From: Formosa sp. L2A11 | GTDB lineage: Bacteria; Bacteroidota; Bacteroidia; Flavobacteriales; Flavobacteriaceae | NCBI RefSeq assembly: GCF_009796865.1 | Contig: NZ_CP047028.1 | Span: 2,232,001 to 2,296,000 of the forward strand | Reading direction: 5' to 3' | DNA length: 64,000 nt | Shown: positions 28,280-37,296 of the stretch, one piece after another | Layout: every line of letters begins with the position of its first letter | Numbering within the stretch: the stretch's first letter is position 1 | Program-made: the position numbers and the translations under genes | Notes under the pieces: generated by a model | What the model was told of the DNA's origin: nothing | Seen by the model: the letters and a program-made list of their open reading frames with translations, nothing else | The model's database searches: none

Positions 28280-29145
28280 TCTCTTCCTGTGAATTACTCG
28301 GGGTAAATAGACAGGTTTATTACAGAGCTATAAAATCCAAAAAGCATAAGCAAAGCTTAGCAAAACAAGTTATAGCTATGGTACGTTCTGTTAGGAATTT
28401 AATGCCAAGGCTAGGCACAAGAAAATTATATTATATACTTAAAAATGAATTAAGCAAAGTACATGTAGGTAGAGATAAGTTGTTTAGAATACTCAAAGCA
28501 AACCACATGGTTATAAAACCTAAAAAGAGTTATCATATAACAACTGACTCTCATCATAGATTTAGAAAGCATAAGAATAAAATTAATGAGATAGAATTTA
28601 ATCGTCCAGAACAGGTTTGGGTAAGCGATATCACCTACACTGGGAATAGAAAAAATCCGTCTTACCTTGCTTTAGTTACAGATGCATATTCAAAAAAAAT
28701 AATGGGCTATGACATATCAAATAGTCTTGAAGTTGGAGGTTCTCTTAGAGCTCTTGAAATGGCTCTAAGAAAAAGAAGTTATAAAGACCAATCTTTAATA
28801 CATCACTCAGACAGAGGTTTGCAGTATTGTTCTAATGATTATCAGAACTTGCTAAAAGACAAAAATATTATTACAAGTATGACAGAGAAATATGATCCTT
28901 ATGAAAATGCTATCGCAGAGCGTGTAAATGGTATTTTGAAACAAGAATTTGCAATAGCAACTTACGATACCGATATAGAAACAAAGAAATTAATAATCAA
29001 AGATGCAGTCAATATTTACAATAGTTTAAGACCACATTTTTCTAATCATATGCGAACACCTGATATGATGCATAAACAACAAAAATTAAAAAGAAAACAG
29101 TATAAATCAAAAAAGCTGAACAATCTTAAGATTGTTCAGCTTTAA
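28210..29145 (+). CDS. IS3-family transposase OrfB (DDE integrase domain, expressed by -1 frameshift)
   Basis: The frame is open from 28210 and has its first ATG only at 28378. The family-typical N-terminal stretch ETIISSCELLGVNRQVYY lies upstream of that ATG, so expression as an OrfAB fusion is favoured. The rve/DDE core is intact: first Asp in VWVSDITYT, second Asp in HSDRGLQYCS and the Glu in NAIAERVNGILKQE. A third of the protein upstream is the HTH_21-like region (LGTRKLYYIL...VGRDKLFRIL). The reading frame ends within a perfect palindrome. Confidence 0.9.
   Translation, partial: YRNQKKLQTRVIKNFKEDQKETIISSCELLGVNRQVYYRAIKSKKHKQSLAKQVIAMVRSVRNLMPRLGTRKLYYILKNELSKVHVGRDKLFRILKANHMVIKPKKSYHITTDSHHRFRKHKNKINEIEFNRPEQVWVSDITYTGNRKNPSYLALVTDAYSKKIMGYDISNSLEVGGSLRALEMALRKRSYKDQSLIHHSDRGLQYCSNDYQNLLKDKNIITSMTEKYDPYENAIAERVNGILKQEFAIATYDTDIETKKLIIKDAVNIYNSLRPHFSNHMRTPDMMHKQQKLKRKQYKSKKLNNLKIVQL
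28222..28228 (+). promoter_or_regulatory. probable -1 ribosomal frameshift site of the IS3 element
   Basis: The heptamer A AAA AAT is in the correct phase of orfA for simultaneous slippage of two lysine/asparagine tRNAs. It lies between the frame-1 stop at 28207-28209 and the orfA stop at 28279, the only interval in which the switch can occur. Confidence 0.6.
29112..29143 (+). repeat. perfect 32-bp palindrome at the 3' end of orfB
   Basis: AAAGCTGAACAATCTT is followed directly by its exact complement. It overlaps the last codons and stop region of orfB and can fold in RNA from either strand. It may stop transcription entering or leaving the element. Confidence 0.8.
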
Positions 29146-29170
29146 TTAATATTTTTAATCCTTTAATAAT

Positions 29171-29196
29171 CTGTATCGTTTATTCAGGACTAGACA
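29171..29196 (-). repeat. right terminal inverted repeat of the IS3 element
   Basis: Read on the minus strand it begins TGTCTAGTCCTGAATAAACG, matching the left end at 20 of 26 bases. Confidence 0.88.
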
Positions 29197-29220
29197 TTAT
29201 TTTTTAAAATAAATATATAA

Positions 29221-29856
29221 TTAAATAGCACCCGAACTTTTAAGAACAAAATACGTAAGCGGTATTGTAATCGCCAATATAATAAGTACAGGTTTTGCCC
29301 AACTACGTTTTTTATATTCTATAGATTTACCTAAATATGTATTCCAGAAATATTCGGTTAAAATAAAAGCTCCAATGGCATTTATTATTAATGCTAAATT
29401 AGAGTTTAATTGCAGTAACGAAATTAATACAACAATAAAAATGTAGCTTATTGTAAATATAATGACCTGATTTTTCGCCTTTTTTAATCCTGTGTTTTTA
29501 AAATTAAACATTAATAATACACTTCCAAAAAGCGGCGAAAATAAAATAGAAATAGCTAAAATTAAAGTTTTAGAGTATAACTCTGGTAAAGCCTTTAGTT
29601 TAGCTTTTGTGTTAGAAGAAGCATTAGAAGTTATAGATGCCGCTGCAACACGTTTTTCTTTAGTAATACGTTCTGCATCTGCCGTTAAATTGCTATGAAT
29701 AGAGTTAATAGCATCTGTGTTTACATCTCTACTTTTTAAAATATTTAAAGCCGTTAAACGCGCTTCGTTGGTGTAAACGTCTTCGTTAAAACTAATGGCT
29801 TCAAGTTCATCATTAGTCTTTTTTTTAAATCTGTTTACAAAAATATTATCCGTCAT
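29221..29856 (-). CDS. membrane protein of unknown function
   Basis: This 211-residue protein has a charged N-terminal part (about 1-90) containing ELEAISFNEDVYTNEARLTALNIL, a helical motif seen in several uncharacterised flavobacterial membrane proteins. Four membrane helices follow (about 93-115, 128-146, 150-172 and 186-205). No catalytic motif is visible. The IS3 right end lies 24 bp beyond its stop, so its original terminator may have been separated or lost. Confidence 0.6.
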   Translation of the reverse strand: MTDNIFVNRFKKKTNDELEAISFNEDVYTNEARLTALNILKSRDVNTDAINSIHSNLTADAERITKEKRVAAASITSNASSNTKAKLKALPELYSKTLILAISILFSPLFGSVLLMFNFKNTGLKKAKNQVIIFTISYIFIVVLISLLQLNSNLALIINAIGAFILTEYFWNTYLGKSIEYKKRSWAKPVLIILAITIPLTYFVLKSSGAI

Positions 29857-29994
29857 TTTTTAGTTTAAAGTGTTGTTTGTGCAATTTTTTTGCAAGTATA
29901 ATTTTATAAAGATACCACTATTTATTTCAAGAGATAAATCCTTTAAAAGTAAGATTATTTTAATGCGTTGATTATTAGTTATTTAATTTAATGT

Positions 29995-30031
29995 AAATGT
30001 CTGATGATTTTTTGGGGATCATCAGACATTT
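29995..30031 (-). terminator. strong hairpin downstream of pepT, possible terminator
   Basis: A 14-bp perfect stem (AAATGTCTGATGAT with ATCATCAGACATTT) surrounds a 9-nt loop. On the minus strand, the direction of pepT, it is followed only by TTTACATTAAATT rather than a solid T-run, so termination is plausible but not certain. Confidence 0.5.
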
Positions 30032-30038
30032 AGTTTGG

Positions 30039-30133
30039 GCGTTACCATAAAGGTCGCGCTTTTCGTTATATCTTTTTTAGCCATTTATAGAAGCTAAAAA
30101 AGGATGCCACTACTATCGCTAACGCAATTAGCG
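30039..30133. repeat. compact folded intergenic element abutting the pepT stop codon
   Basis: The segment is closed by GCGTTA (30039-30044) and TAACGC (30120-30125), with an inner 10-bp stem CTTTTTTAGC (30072-30081) with GCTAAAAAAG (30093-30102). A further hairpin CGCTAA-loop-TTAGCG (30117-30133) includes the pepT stop codon in its right arm. It is noticeably less A/T-rich at its edges than the surrounding gap. It resembles, from memory, a short dispersed element in flavobacterial intergenic regions; that cannot be verified here. Confidence 0.5.
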
Positions 30134-31363
30134 TTTGGCAGTAAGCTCTGCAATTTTACAGATTACTTCAGTTGCTTTTATCATACTTTCTACAGGAACA
30201 TATTCGTAACGACCATGAAAATTATGACCTCCAGCAAAAATATTTGGACAAGGTAATCCCATATAACTTAATTGAGATCCATCTGTACCACCACGAATGG
30301 CTTTAATATTTGGAGTAATATTTACTTGTTTCATCGCTTCTTCAGCAATATCTACAATATGCATTACAGGTTCAACTTTTTCTTTCATATTGAAATACTG
30401 ATCTTTTATTTCAACACTAACAGCATCATGATCATATTGTGAGTTTAAATCATTCGCTAATTTTTGCATCACTTCCTTACGCGCTTCAAAATGTGTTTTA
30501 CTATGGTCGCGTATAATATATTTTAAAGTTGTTCCATCTACTTCTCCATTAATATCTGTTAAATGGAAGAATCCTTGGTAACCTTCAGTATGTTCTGGAG
30601 TTTCTATACGTGGCAGTGAGTTTATAAATTCTGTAGCGATGTACATAGAATTTATCATTTTTCCCTTAGCATAACCAGGATGTACAATTTTACCTTTTAT
30701 AGTAACTACAGCGCCGGCAGCATTAAAATTTTCGTATTCTAACTCTCCAATTTCACTACCGTCCATAGTGTAAGCCCATTCTGCTCCAAATTTTTCAACA
30801 TCAAATTTATGAGCACCACGACCAATTTCTTCATCAGGAGTAAAACCAACACGAATCTTTCCGTGTTTAATTTCTGGATGTTGTACTAAATATTCCATAG
30901 CAGTAACAATCTCTGTAATTCCAGCCTTGTCGTCTGCTCCTAAAAGCGTTGTTCCGTCTGTTGTAATTAACGTCTGACCTTTATATAGTAATAAGTCTTC
31001 AAAATAATCTGGCGATAAAATGATGTTTTGTTCCTTGTTTAAAACAATATCTTTTCCGTTGTAATTTTCAATAAATTGAGGTTTTACATTGGCACCAGAA
31101 AAATCTGGAGAGGTATCGAAATGAGAAATAAAACCAATAGTTGGTACATCGTGGTCTACATTACTTGGTAACGTTGCCATAATATATGCGTTTTGGTCTA
31201 TAGATACATCTTCTAAGCCAATCGCTTTTAATTCGTCTGCAAGAGCATTAGCAAGATCCCATTGTTTTGCTGTACTTGGTGTTTTGTCACTTTCTGGATC
31301 CGATTCTGTATCTACAGTAACGTAGCTTACAAAACGGTTTATAAGGTGCTGTTTATTTATCAT
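30128..31363 (-). CDS. pepT: peptidase T (tripeptide aminopeptidase)
   Basis: This M20-family metallopeptidase of 411 residues removes the N-terminal residue from tripeptides in the cytoplasm. Visible metal and catalytic motifs are [36 protein letters not shown], the dimerisation-region start [17 protein letters not shown] and the final [14 protein letters not shown]. The frame is open to 31384, but the start at 31363 ([11 protein letters not shown]) is chosen. A minus-strand TATTTTTG at 31389-31382 would start transcription inside the longer frame, and the shorter length matches E. coli PepT (408). It is divergent from pyrD. Confidence 0.93.
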   Translation of the reverse strand: MINKQHLINRFVSYVTVDTESDPESDKTPSTAKQWDLANALADELKAIGLEDVSIDQNAYIMATLPSNVDHDVPTIGFISHFDTSPDFSGANVKPQFIENYNGKDIVLNKEQNIILSPDYFEDLLLYKGQTLITTDGTTLLGADDKAGITEIVTAMEYLVQHPEIKHGKIRVGFTPDEEIGRGAHKFDVEKFGAEWAYTMDGSEIGELEYENFNAAGAVVTIKGKIVHPGYAKGKMINSMYIATEFINSLPRIETPEHTEGYQGFFHLTDINGEVDGTTLKYIIRDHSKTHFEARKEVMQKLANDLNSQYDHDAVSVEIKDQYFNMKEKVEPVMHIVDIAEEAMKQVNITPNIKAIRGGTDGSQLSYMGLPCPNIFAGGHNFHGRYEYVPVESMIKATEVICKIAELTAKR

Positions 31364-31381
31364 GAGGGGTGAAATTTTATA

Positions 31382-31389
31382 CAAAAATA
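31382..31389 (-). promoter_or_regulatory. candidate -7 element for pepT
   Basis: On the minus strand this reads TATTTTTG, a full TAnnTTTG match 19 nt before the chosen ATG. No TTG is at the usual -33 distance. Confidence 0.45.
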
Positions 31390-31417
31390 CTATTATTAAT
31401 TATTTATGCTTTTTGAA

Positions 31418-31448
31418 TTGTAGGATTTTTTATTTAAAAGTATTTTTG
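31418..31448 (+). promoter_or_regulatory. promoter of the pyrD-lysE-HMG-CoA-lyase operon
   Basis: TTG at 31418-31420, a 20-nt spacer and TATTTTTG at 31441-31448 fit the Bacteroidota promoter. The ATG follows 16 nt after the -7 element. Confidence 0.7.
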
Positions 31449-31464
31449 CACAAATAAATCTGCA

Positions 31465-32500
31465 ATGTATAAGTTATTAATTCGTCCTTTATTTTTTAGT
31501 TTCGATCCTGAGAAGGTCCATCACTTTACCTTTTCTATGGTTCGTGTACTGTCTAAAATTCCTTTCATTCCTAGTCTATTTAGAGCTCTATTTGTTATTG
31601 AAGACAAAAAATTAGTACGTGAAGTCTTCGGATTAAAATTTAAAAATCCAGTAGGTTTAGCCGCCGGTTTCGATAAAAATGCAGTGTTATATAATGAATT
31701 GGCAAATTTTGGGTTTGGTTTCGTAGAAATAGGAACAGTAACTCCAATTGCTCAAGTAGGAAATCCTAAAAAGCGTATTTTTAGACTTATCGAAGATCAG
31801 GGTTTAATAAACCGTATGGGCTTTAATAATGAAGGAGTAGAGACCGCAATTATTCAGCTTAAAAAGAATAAAGGAAAAATTCTTATTGGGAGGGAATATT
31901 GGAAAAAACACACAAACAACTCCAGATAATTATACTTCAGATTATGTAACATGTTTTAATGCATTACATCCTTATGTAGATTATTTTGTACTTAATGTAA
32001 GTTGTCCAAATGTGGGGAGTCATGCTAAATTAAACGATAAAGATTATTTGCTAGAATTAATAAGTACAGTAAAAAAAGCAAATAAAACGTTTGGAAAAGA
32101 GAAGCCCATTTTACTTAAAATTGCACCAGATTTAAACGATGTGCAGTTAGACGAAATTATAGAATTAGTTAATGAAACGAAGCTTGATGGTGTTATTGCA
32201 TCTAATACATCTGTAGATCGAAGCGGATTAAAAGCATCAGAAGTTCAGCTTGAAACTATAGGAAACGGAGGTCTAAGTGGGCAACCTGTTAAAGAAAAAA
32301 GCACACAAGTAATTAAGTATTTGAGTGAAAAAAGTAATAAGGCATTCCCTATTATTGGAGTAGGAGGGATTCATTCTGCCAAAGATGCATTAGAAAAATT
32401 AGATGCAGGAGCAACTTTAGTTCAAATTTATACTGGATTTATTTACGAAGGCCCTGGTTTAATTAAAAAGATTAATAAAGCAATTTTAAAACAAGCATAA
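31465..32500 (+). pseudogene. pyrD: dihydroorotate dehydrogenase (class 2), broken by a one-base frameshift
   Basis: Together the two frames make a complete class-2 dihydroorotate dehydrogenase, the membrane-associated FMN enzyme oxidising dihydroorotate with quinone in pyrimidine synthesis. The first part (frame of 31465, through 31929) has the N-terminal membrane-binding helices and [19 protein letters not shown] and [11 protein letters not shown]. The second part (same frame as 31889 to 32500) has LNVSCPNVG with the catalytic serine, VIASNTSVDR and IGVGGIHSAKDA, LVQIYTGFIYEGP. The expected join is [11 protein letters not shown]. One extra G in the run GGGAGGG at 31888-31894 shifts the frame, and the first frame then stops at 31929. 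All downstream sequence is well conserved, suggesting a very recent mutation or a sequence error. Confidence 0.9.
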
Positions 32501-32503
32501 CCT

Positions 32504-33130
32504 TTGGATGTAGATGTTCTAATATCTTTTATAATCGCGACTTCTGCTTTAGCAATAGCACCAGGACCAGATGTTATTTATGTATTAATGCAGAGTATAA
32601 CCAACGGTAAGTCTTTTGGTATTGCTACTGCATGCGGCTTGGTCACAGGCTGCTTAGTACATACTACTTTAGTTGCTTTTGGTGTGTCTGCAATTATAAA
32701 ATCTTCTGAGTCTATTTTCTTTTTTATAAAACTATTAGGCGCATTATATTTATTTTACTTGGCGTATAAAGTCTATAAAAGTGATGCAAATGTATTGCTA
32801 ACCAAAGCTAATGTTCCTGAGAAAACGTGGAGTCAATTATATAAACAAGGGTTTATCATGAATGTTTTAAACCCGAAAGTGTCTATCTTTTTTCTGGCCT
32901 TTTTTCCTGGATTTTTATTTAGTAATACATTAGGAACCGTGCAACAATTCTACATTTTAGGTTTTATATTTATAGGTGTATCGTTCCTGGTCTTTGCTAC
33001 GATTGCAATTTTAGGAGGTTCCATTTCAGAATATTTAAAACAACATAAAGGGATTGGTCATATTTTAAAATGGATGCAAATTGTCGTGTTTACAGGTATT
33101 GCAATTTTTATCTTATTTTCAGAAAAATAA
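32504..33130 (+). CDS. LysE/RhtB-family amino-acid exporter
   Basis: This 208-residue inner-membrane protein has about six hydrophobic helices. The LysE/RhtB hallmark is visible at the start: IIATSALAIAPGPDVIYVLMQSI, followed by GIATACGLVTGCLVHT. Later features are FIMNVLNPKVSIFFLAFFPGFL. Such proteins export amino acids or homoserine lactones. The start is a TTG 3 nt after the pyrD stop, with no in-frame ATG nearby, so it is probably translated from the pyrD message. The substrate is unknown. Confidence 0.88.
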   Translation: MDVDVLISFIIATSALAIAPGPDVIYVLMQSITNGKSFGIATACGLVTGCLVHTTLVAFGVSAIIKSSESIFFFIKLLGALYLFYLAYKVYKSDANVLLTKANVPEKTWSQLYKQGFIMNVLNPKVSIFFLAFFPGFLFSNTLGTVQQFYILGFIFIGVSFLVFATIAILGGSISEYLKQHKGIGHILKWMQIVVFTGIAIFILFSEK

Positions 33131-33162
33131 AGGTATTTTTAAATGATAAACGTTAACAAGTA

Positions 33163-34026
33163 ATGGCTCAAGATGTAAAAATTATAGAATGTCCGCGCGA
33201 TGCCATGCAAGGAATAAAAGCCTTTATTCCAACCGATCGTAAAGTGCAATACATACAATCCTTGTTGCGTGTTGGTTATGATACTATTGATTTTGGTAGT
33301 TTTGTGTCGCCTAAAGCGATTCCGCAAATGGTAGACACTGCCGAGGTGCTTTCTCGATTAGATTTGTCTAAAACAGTAAGTAAACTTTTAGCAATTATAG
33401 CAAATACCAGAGGTGCCGAAGATGCTTCTAAACACAAAGAAATAGATTATTTAGGCTATCCGTTTTCTATATCAGAGAATTTCCAAATGCGTAATACACA
33501 TAAAACCATTGCCGAATCTGTAGAGACATTACAAAAGGTTTTAAATATTGCAGATCAGCGTAATAAAGAAGTGGTCGTTTATATTTCTATGGGGTTCGGG
33601 AATCCTTACGGAGACCCTTGGAATGTAGATATTGTGGCAGATTGGACGGAACGTTTAAGTAAAATGGGCGTGAAAATTTTGTCTTTAAGTGATACTGTTG
33701 GGAGTTCAGACCCTGAAACCATAAAGTATTTGTTTTCTAATTTAATTCCGTTGTATAAAAATATAGAGTTTGGGGCGCATTTACATACTACACCAAATTT
33801 GTGGTTCGAGAAAGTAGATGCCGCATATAATTCCGGTTGTAAACGTTTTGATGGTGCCATCCAAGGATTTGGAGGTTGCCCAATGGCTAAAGATGAACTA
33901 ACAGGCAATATGCCTACCGAAAAGCTATTATCTTATTTTACAACAAAAAAGGTAAACGGATTAAATGCTTTAAGTTTTGAAAGCGCGTATAATGAAGCGA
34001 CCAAAATTTTTAAAGTCTACCATTAA
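33163..34026 (+). CDS. hydroxymethylglutaryl-CoA lyase-like enzyme
   Basis: This 287-residue TIM-barrel lyase of the HMGL/DRE family would split 3-hydroxy-3-methylglutaryl-CoA into acetoacetate and acetyl-CoA, the last step of leucine breakdown. The substrate-binding Arg-Asp pair is in IIECPRDAMQG, the metal site includes HLHTTPN, and the catalytic cysteine loop is GGCPMAKDELTGNMPTE with Cys239. The loop differs from the usual GCPYAxGASGN, so a related acyl-CoA substrate is possible. It follows the LysE gene by 32 bp in the same direction. Confidence 0.85.
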   Translation: MAQDVKIIECPRDAMQGIKAFIPTDRKVQYIQSLLRVGYDTIDFGSFVSPKAIPQMVDTAEVLSRLDLSKTVSKLLAIIANTRGAEDASKHKEIDYLGYPFSISENFQMRNTHKTIAESVETLQKVLNIADQRNKEVVVYISMGFGNPYGDPWNVDIVADWTERLSKMGVKILSLSDTVGSSDPETIKYLFSNLIPLYKNIEFGAHLHTTPNLWFEKVDAAYNSGCKRFDGAIQGFGGCPMAKDELTGNMPTEKLLSYFTTKKVNGLNALSFESAYNEATKIFKVYH

Positions 34027-34111
34027 TTTCATCTTAATTTTTTAACATATCTCGGTTAAACTATTCAAAGTTCGTTAGGTCTATATATATAACTAACTTA
34101 GACTAACTACA

Positions 34112-36871
34112 TTGAAAAATTTACTGCTAATATTGTTATTATGCTTCTCTGGAGCTCTGTTTGCCCAGAAATTCACCCTAGAGGGCATTGTTAAAGATAA
34201 AACATCAACCGTTTTAGAAGGTGCCACGGTATATCTTCAAAGTATAAAAGATAGCATTCCCATAGCATATGGTATTACTAATAAAAATGGTGCATTTTCT
34301 ATTCAGGTAAATACCGAAGACGATAGTAAAGCTATTTTTAACATTGCTTATATGGGGTATGTACCATATCAGCAAGATATTAATGTCCCTGATGGAAAGG
34401 AATTAAATATGGGAGTTGTTACCATAGAAGAACAAGTGGAACAATTAAACGTGGTTTCTATTATCGCTAAAGCACCTCCAGTATTAATTAAAAAAGATAC
34501 TATTGAATATAATGCAGATAGTTTTAAAACCTTACCAAATGATAAAGCTGAAGACCTTTTAAAAAAATTACCTGGTATTGAAATTGATACCGATGGCAAT
34601 ATTACCATGAATGGTATTGAAGTGGAAGCTGTTAATGTAGATGGTATGGCTTTTTTTGGTGAAAAAAGTGGAGATATTGCATTAAAAAACTTACCGAGTA
34701 ATGTAATAAGCAAAGTTCAAGTGACAGACTATAAAACCAATACGCAGAAATTTACTGGCGAAGAATCGGATTCTGGAACTAAAGAAATAAACCTGACTAT
34801 TAAAAAAGGAAAAAACAGAGCCACTTTTGGAGATGTTAAAGTAGGATACGGAACCGATGAAAAATATCAAGTAAATGCTAATATTTTTAAGCTGATTGAA
34901 GGTAAACAGTTAGGGCTTATTGGAGGATCTAACAATATTAATATGACTAAAGGTTTCAACTCACTGCCAGATACGGATACGAGTAGTGGATATATAGAAT
35001 CGGATTTTATTGGAGCCAATTATACTAAAGGTAAATGGAATGAAACCCGTATTAATGGAAACTACAGATACAGCGCTCAAAATAATGAAAAAGAACAAAT
35101 AAGCCATACTGAGAACTTTCTGCCCGACTTTAATTACATTACCGATTCAGAAAGTAAAAGTTTTAATGATTCAGATAGTCATATTGGAGGTGGAGATTTA
35201 AAAATTATTATTCCGCCTAAAAATAAAAAGTCTAATAATAAAGTTTTAATTTCTAATGAAATAGGTGTTAACGTCAGTCATTCAGAGTCAGGTTCGGTAA
35301 CCGATAAAAAATCTGAATATACAAATGGCGATTTAGTGAGTGATTATTATTCAGAAAATGAATCCTTGTCAGATAATTACAGTATCAATAATGAATTTAG
35401 TGTTACTACAATTACGGGAAAAAGAGATTATTTAACCATGTCTCTTAATACCGATTTTAGTAAAGGAAATGCTGATAATATGAATTATTCTGAAAATTAT
35501 ATTGAAAGATTAAGCAGTACAGAAATTCAAGATCAAATAAATAATACAGATACTTATGGTAGTGATATTTCATTGAATGCCTTATGGAGTAAAGAATTGT
35601 TTACAAATTTCAGAATTATGCCTCGATATTCTGCAAGTATAAATTCTCAAGAGAATGAAAAATATATTTACGATTTTGATGAGAATACAGACGATTATGA
35701 TGATTTTAATGAGATTCAAAGTTCAGATAGTAGATATGCTGCAACTTCAATAAGACCCGCTTTAAGATTGCGTTATGAGTATAAAGATTTCCGTTTTGAG
35801 GTTGAAGGAGGTTACACAAATACCTATACAAAGTATACCGATAAATTGATTGAAGCTCGAGATTTTAAAACAGATTTTGAGTATGCAACCTATTCAGGAA
35901 GAATACGCTATCGCGATCAGAATGGGTATAAGAATATCAATTTAACCTATAATCAGAAAGTCAATTTACCTTCAGTAAATCAATTACAACCTGTTATAGA
36001 TGAAAGCGATATTACACATGTTGTTATCGGAAATCCATTCTTAGAGCAAGAGATAAATCATAATATTAAATTTTCATACCAAAACAATTTAGCATTTAAT
36101 AACATTAATGTTACTGGAACTATTAAAGCAGAATTTGTAGATGATAAAATTATCAGTTCAACAATAACAGATGAAGATTTAAATAAATACACGACTTACG
36201 ATAATATTGATGGCGATTATTCATATTCAGGGAGCGTCGCTATTACAAAATCATTTTTCAGTAAAAAAACAAATATTAATATCAATGCCCGTTTAAATGG
36301 ATCTTTTAGTAATGCGTTGTCTATACAAAATGGCGTAGAATTTACTGGAGAAACAACAATGTTAAGACCTTCATTATCGTTTAAATATTCTTATGATAAT
36401 AAATTAGATCTTAGTGCGAGTTACAGTTATTCGGCAACCAGTGTTGTTTATGATACAAATGATTTTAATGATAATACATACTTTTCTCAGAATGTAGATT
36501 TTGATGCATCAATATTCTTTTTAAAAAATGTATTCTTATCTAATAAAGTGTCTTACAGTTACAATAGTCGTGTAGGAGATGAATTTGATGGTGATGCTAT
36601 TTTTTGGAATGCAGGTTTAGGTATCGAATTATGGAATAATAAAGCGACGCTAACACTTGTGGGTTACGATATGCTTGGAAAGAATAATGGGTATAGACGT
36701 TCTGTTACAGAAACATATATTAAGGATACAGAAAGTAATATTTTAGAACAGTATTTTATGTTGAATTTTACCTACAAGTTCGGAAACTTTGCGGGCCAAC
36801 AAATGAATATTAAAGGTAGTCGTGGTAGAGCAGGAGGTTCTTCTCGAGGCGGCGGAGGCGGAAAGCGATAG
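34112..36871 (+). CDS. outer-membrane beta-barrel protein with carboxypeptidase-regulatory-like domain
   Basis: This 919-residue protein starts at a TTG with signal peptide KNLLLILLLCFSGALFAQ. An N-terminal beta-sandwich domain (about 20-105, LEGIVKDKTSTVLEGATVYL) is followed by a TonB-plug-like region (LPNDKAEDLLKKLPGIEIDTD) and a long barrel rich in alternating aromatic strands. The layout matches the outer-membrane beta-barrel family of Bacteroidota related to TonB-dependent receptors. No TonB box or adjacent SusD gene is seen. The sequence ends in a Gly/Arg/Ser-rich tail after the barrel, instead of a terminal aromatic residue. The ligand is unknown. Confidence 0.85.
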   Translation: MKNLLLILLLCFSGALFAQKFTLEGIVKDKTSTVLEGATVYLQSIKDSIPIAYGITNKNGAFSIQVNTEDDSKAIFNIAYMGYVPYQQDINVPDGKELNMGVVTIEEQVEQLNVVSIIAKAPPVLIKKDTIEYNADSFKTLPNDKAEDLLKKLPGIEIDTDGNITMNGIEVEAVNVDGMAFFGEKSGDIALKNLPSNVISKVQVTDYKTNTQKFTGEESDSGTKEINLTIKKGKNRATFGDVKVGYGTDEKYQVNANIFKLIEGKQLGLIGGSNNINMTKGFNSLPDTDTSSGYIESDFIGANYTKGKWNETRINGNYRYSAQNNEKEQISHTENFLPDFNYITDSESKSFNDSDSHIGGGDLKIIIPPKNKKSNNKVLISNEIGVNVSHSESGSVTDKKSEYTNGDLVSDYYSENESLSDNYSINNEFSVTTITGKRDYLTMSLNTDFSKGNADNMNYSENYIERLSSTEIQDQINNTDTYGSDISLNALWSKELFTNFRIMPRYSASINSQENEKYIYDFDENTDDYDDFNEIQSSDSRYAATSIRPALRLRYEYKDFRFEVEGGYTNTYTKYTDKLIEARDFKTDFEYATYSGRIRYRDQNGYKNINLTYNQKVNLPSVNQLQPVIDESDITHVVIGNPFLEQEINHNIKFSYQNNLAFNNINVTGTIKAEFVDDKIISSTITDEDLNKYTTYDNIDGDYSYSGSVAITKSFFSKKTNININARLNGSFSNALSIQNGVEFTGETTMLRPSLSFKYSYDNKLDLSASYSYSATSVVYDTNDFNDNTYFSQNVDFDASIFFLKNVFLSNKVSYSYNSRVGDEFDGDAIFWNAGLGIELWNNKATLTLVGYDMLGKNNGYRRSVTETYIKDTESNILEQYFMLNFTYKFGNFAGQQMNIKGSRGRAGGSSRGGGGGKR

Positions 36872-37296
36872 ATCTTCTAATTTTGAAAAAATAAACATTG
36901 GTTTTCTGAGTTTTTTGAAGGTTTTATGCTTTAATTAAGTTTTTTTTATCTTATATATTGTTTAAAAATGAGCAGAATGAGAGAATACTCTTGTTTTATT
37001 TTATAATAAAAAGTAAATCGATTACATCTGAATACACTTATAATGAGTAGACTAAAATAAAATGAGTAATTATAAAAAGAATAAATATATATTTTTTATA
37101 ATTAATAGGTATTTTCCTTAACTATCCTAAATAATATTTAGAAATTTGTATTTATATGAGTTTTTAGCAATTTAAATAACCTACTTATTTGTTTTGAAGA
37201 AACTAATCTTGTAACGAACCGCATTTTGTTTTATGTTTTTGTGCTTCGTTAATGCCTCATCTAGAAAGAAAAACATTTTAAACCTCATTCTACTAT
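36872..37296 (+). other. 425-bp intergenic region without a recognised gene
   Basis: This is very A/T-rich sequence with no frame showing family features and no clear T-tailed hairpin for the upstream gene. No complete TTG-N19/20-TAnnTTTG promoter was found. The last 60 bases before the HTTM gene are less A/T-rich. Nothing else can be assigned. Confidence 0.6.

Larger units (their letters stand above)
27805..29196 (+). mobile_element. complete IS3-family insertion sequence (1392 bp)
   Basis: The element starts TGTC and ends GACA. Its 26-bp imperfect terminal inverted repeats (27805-27830 and 29171-29196) match at 20 positions, including the shared core GTCCTGAA. It is flanked by TTA on both sides (27802-27804 and 29197-29199), consistent with a 3-bp target duplication. 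Inside are overlapping orfA and orfB in a -1 relation, the standard IS3 arrangement. All transposase catalytic residues are present, so it may be active. It sits between the carB terminator and the 3' end of a membrane-protein gene and disrupts no recognisable gene. Confidence 0.93.

Noticed and set aside
31888..31894. Programmed frameshift in pyrD
   Set aside because: There is no slippery heptamer or downstream structure typical of programmed shifting, and pyrD is not known to use one. A mutation or sequence error is simpler.
31886..32500. Separate gene beginning at the TTG at 31886
   Set aside because: It is the C-terminal half of pyrD and joins perfectly to the upstream half once one G is removed; the TTG is within the expected coding sequence.
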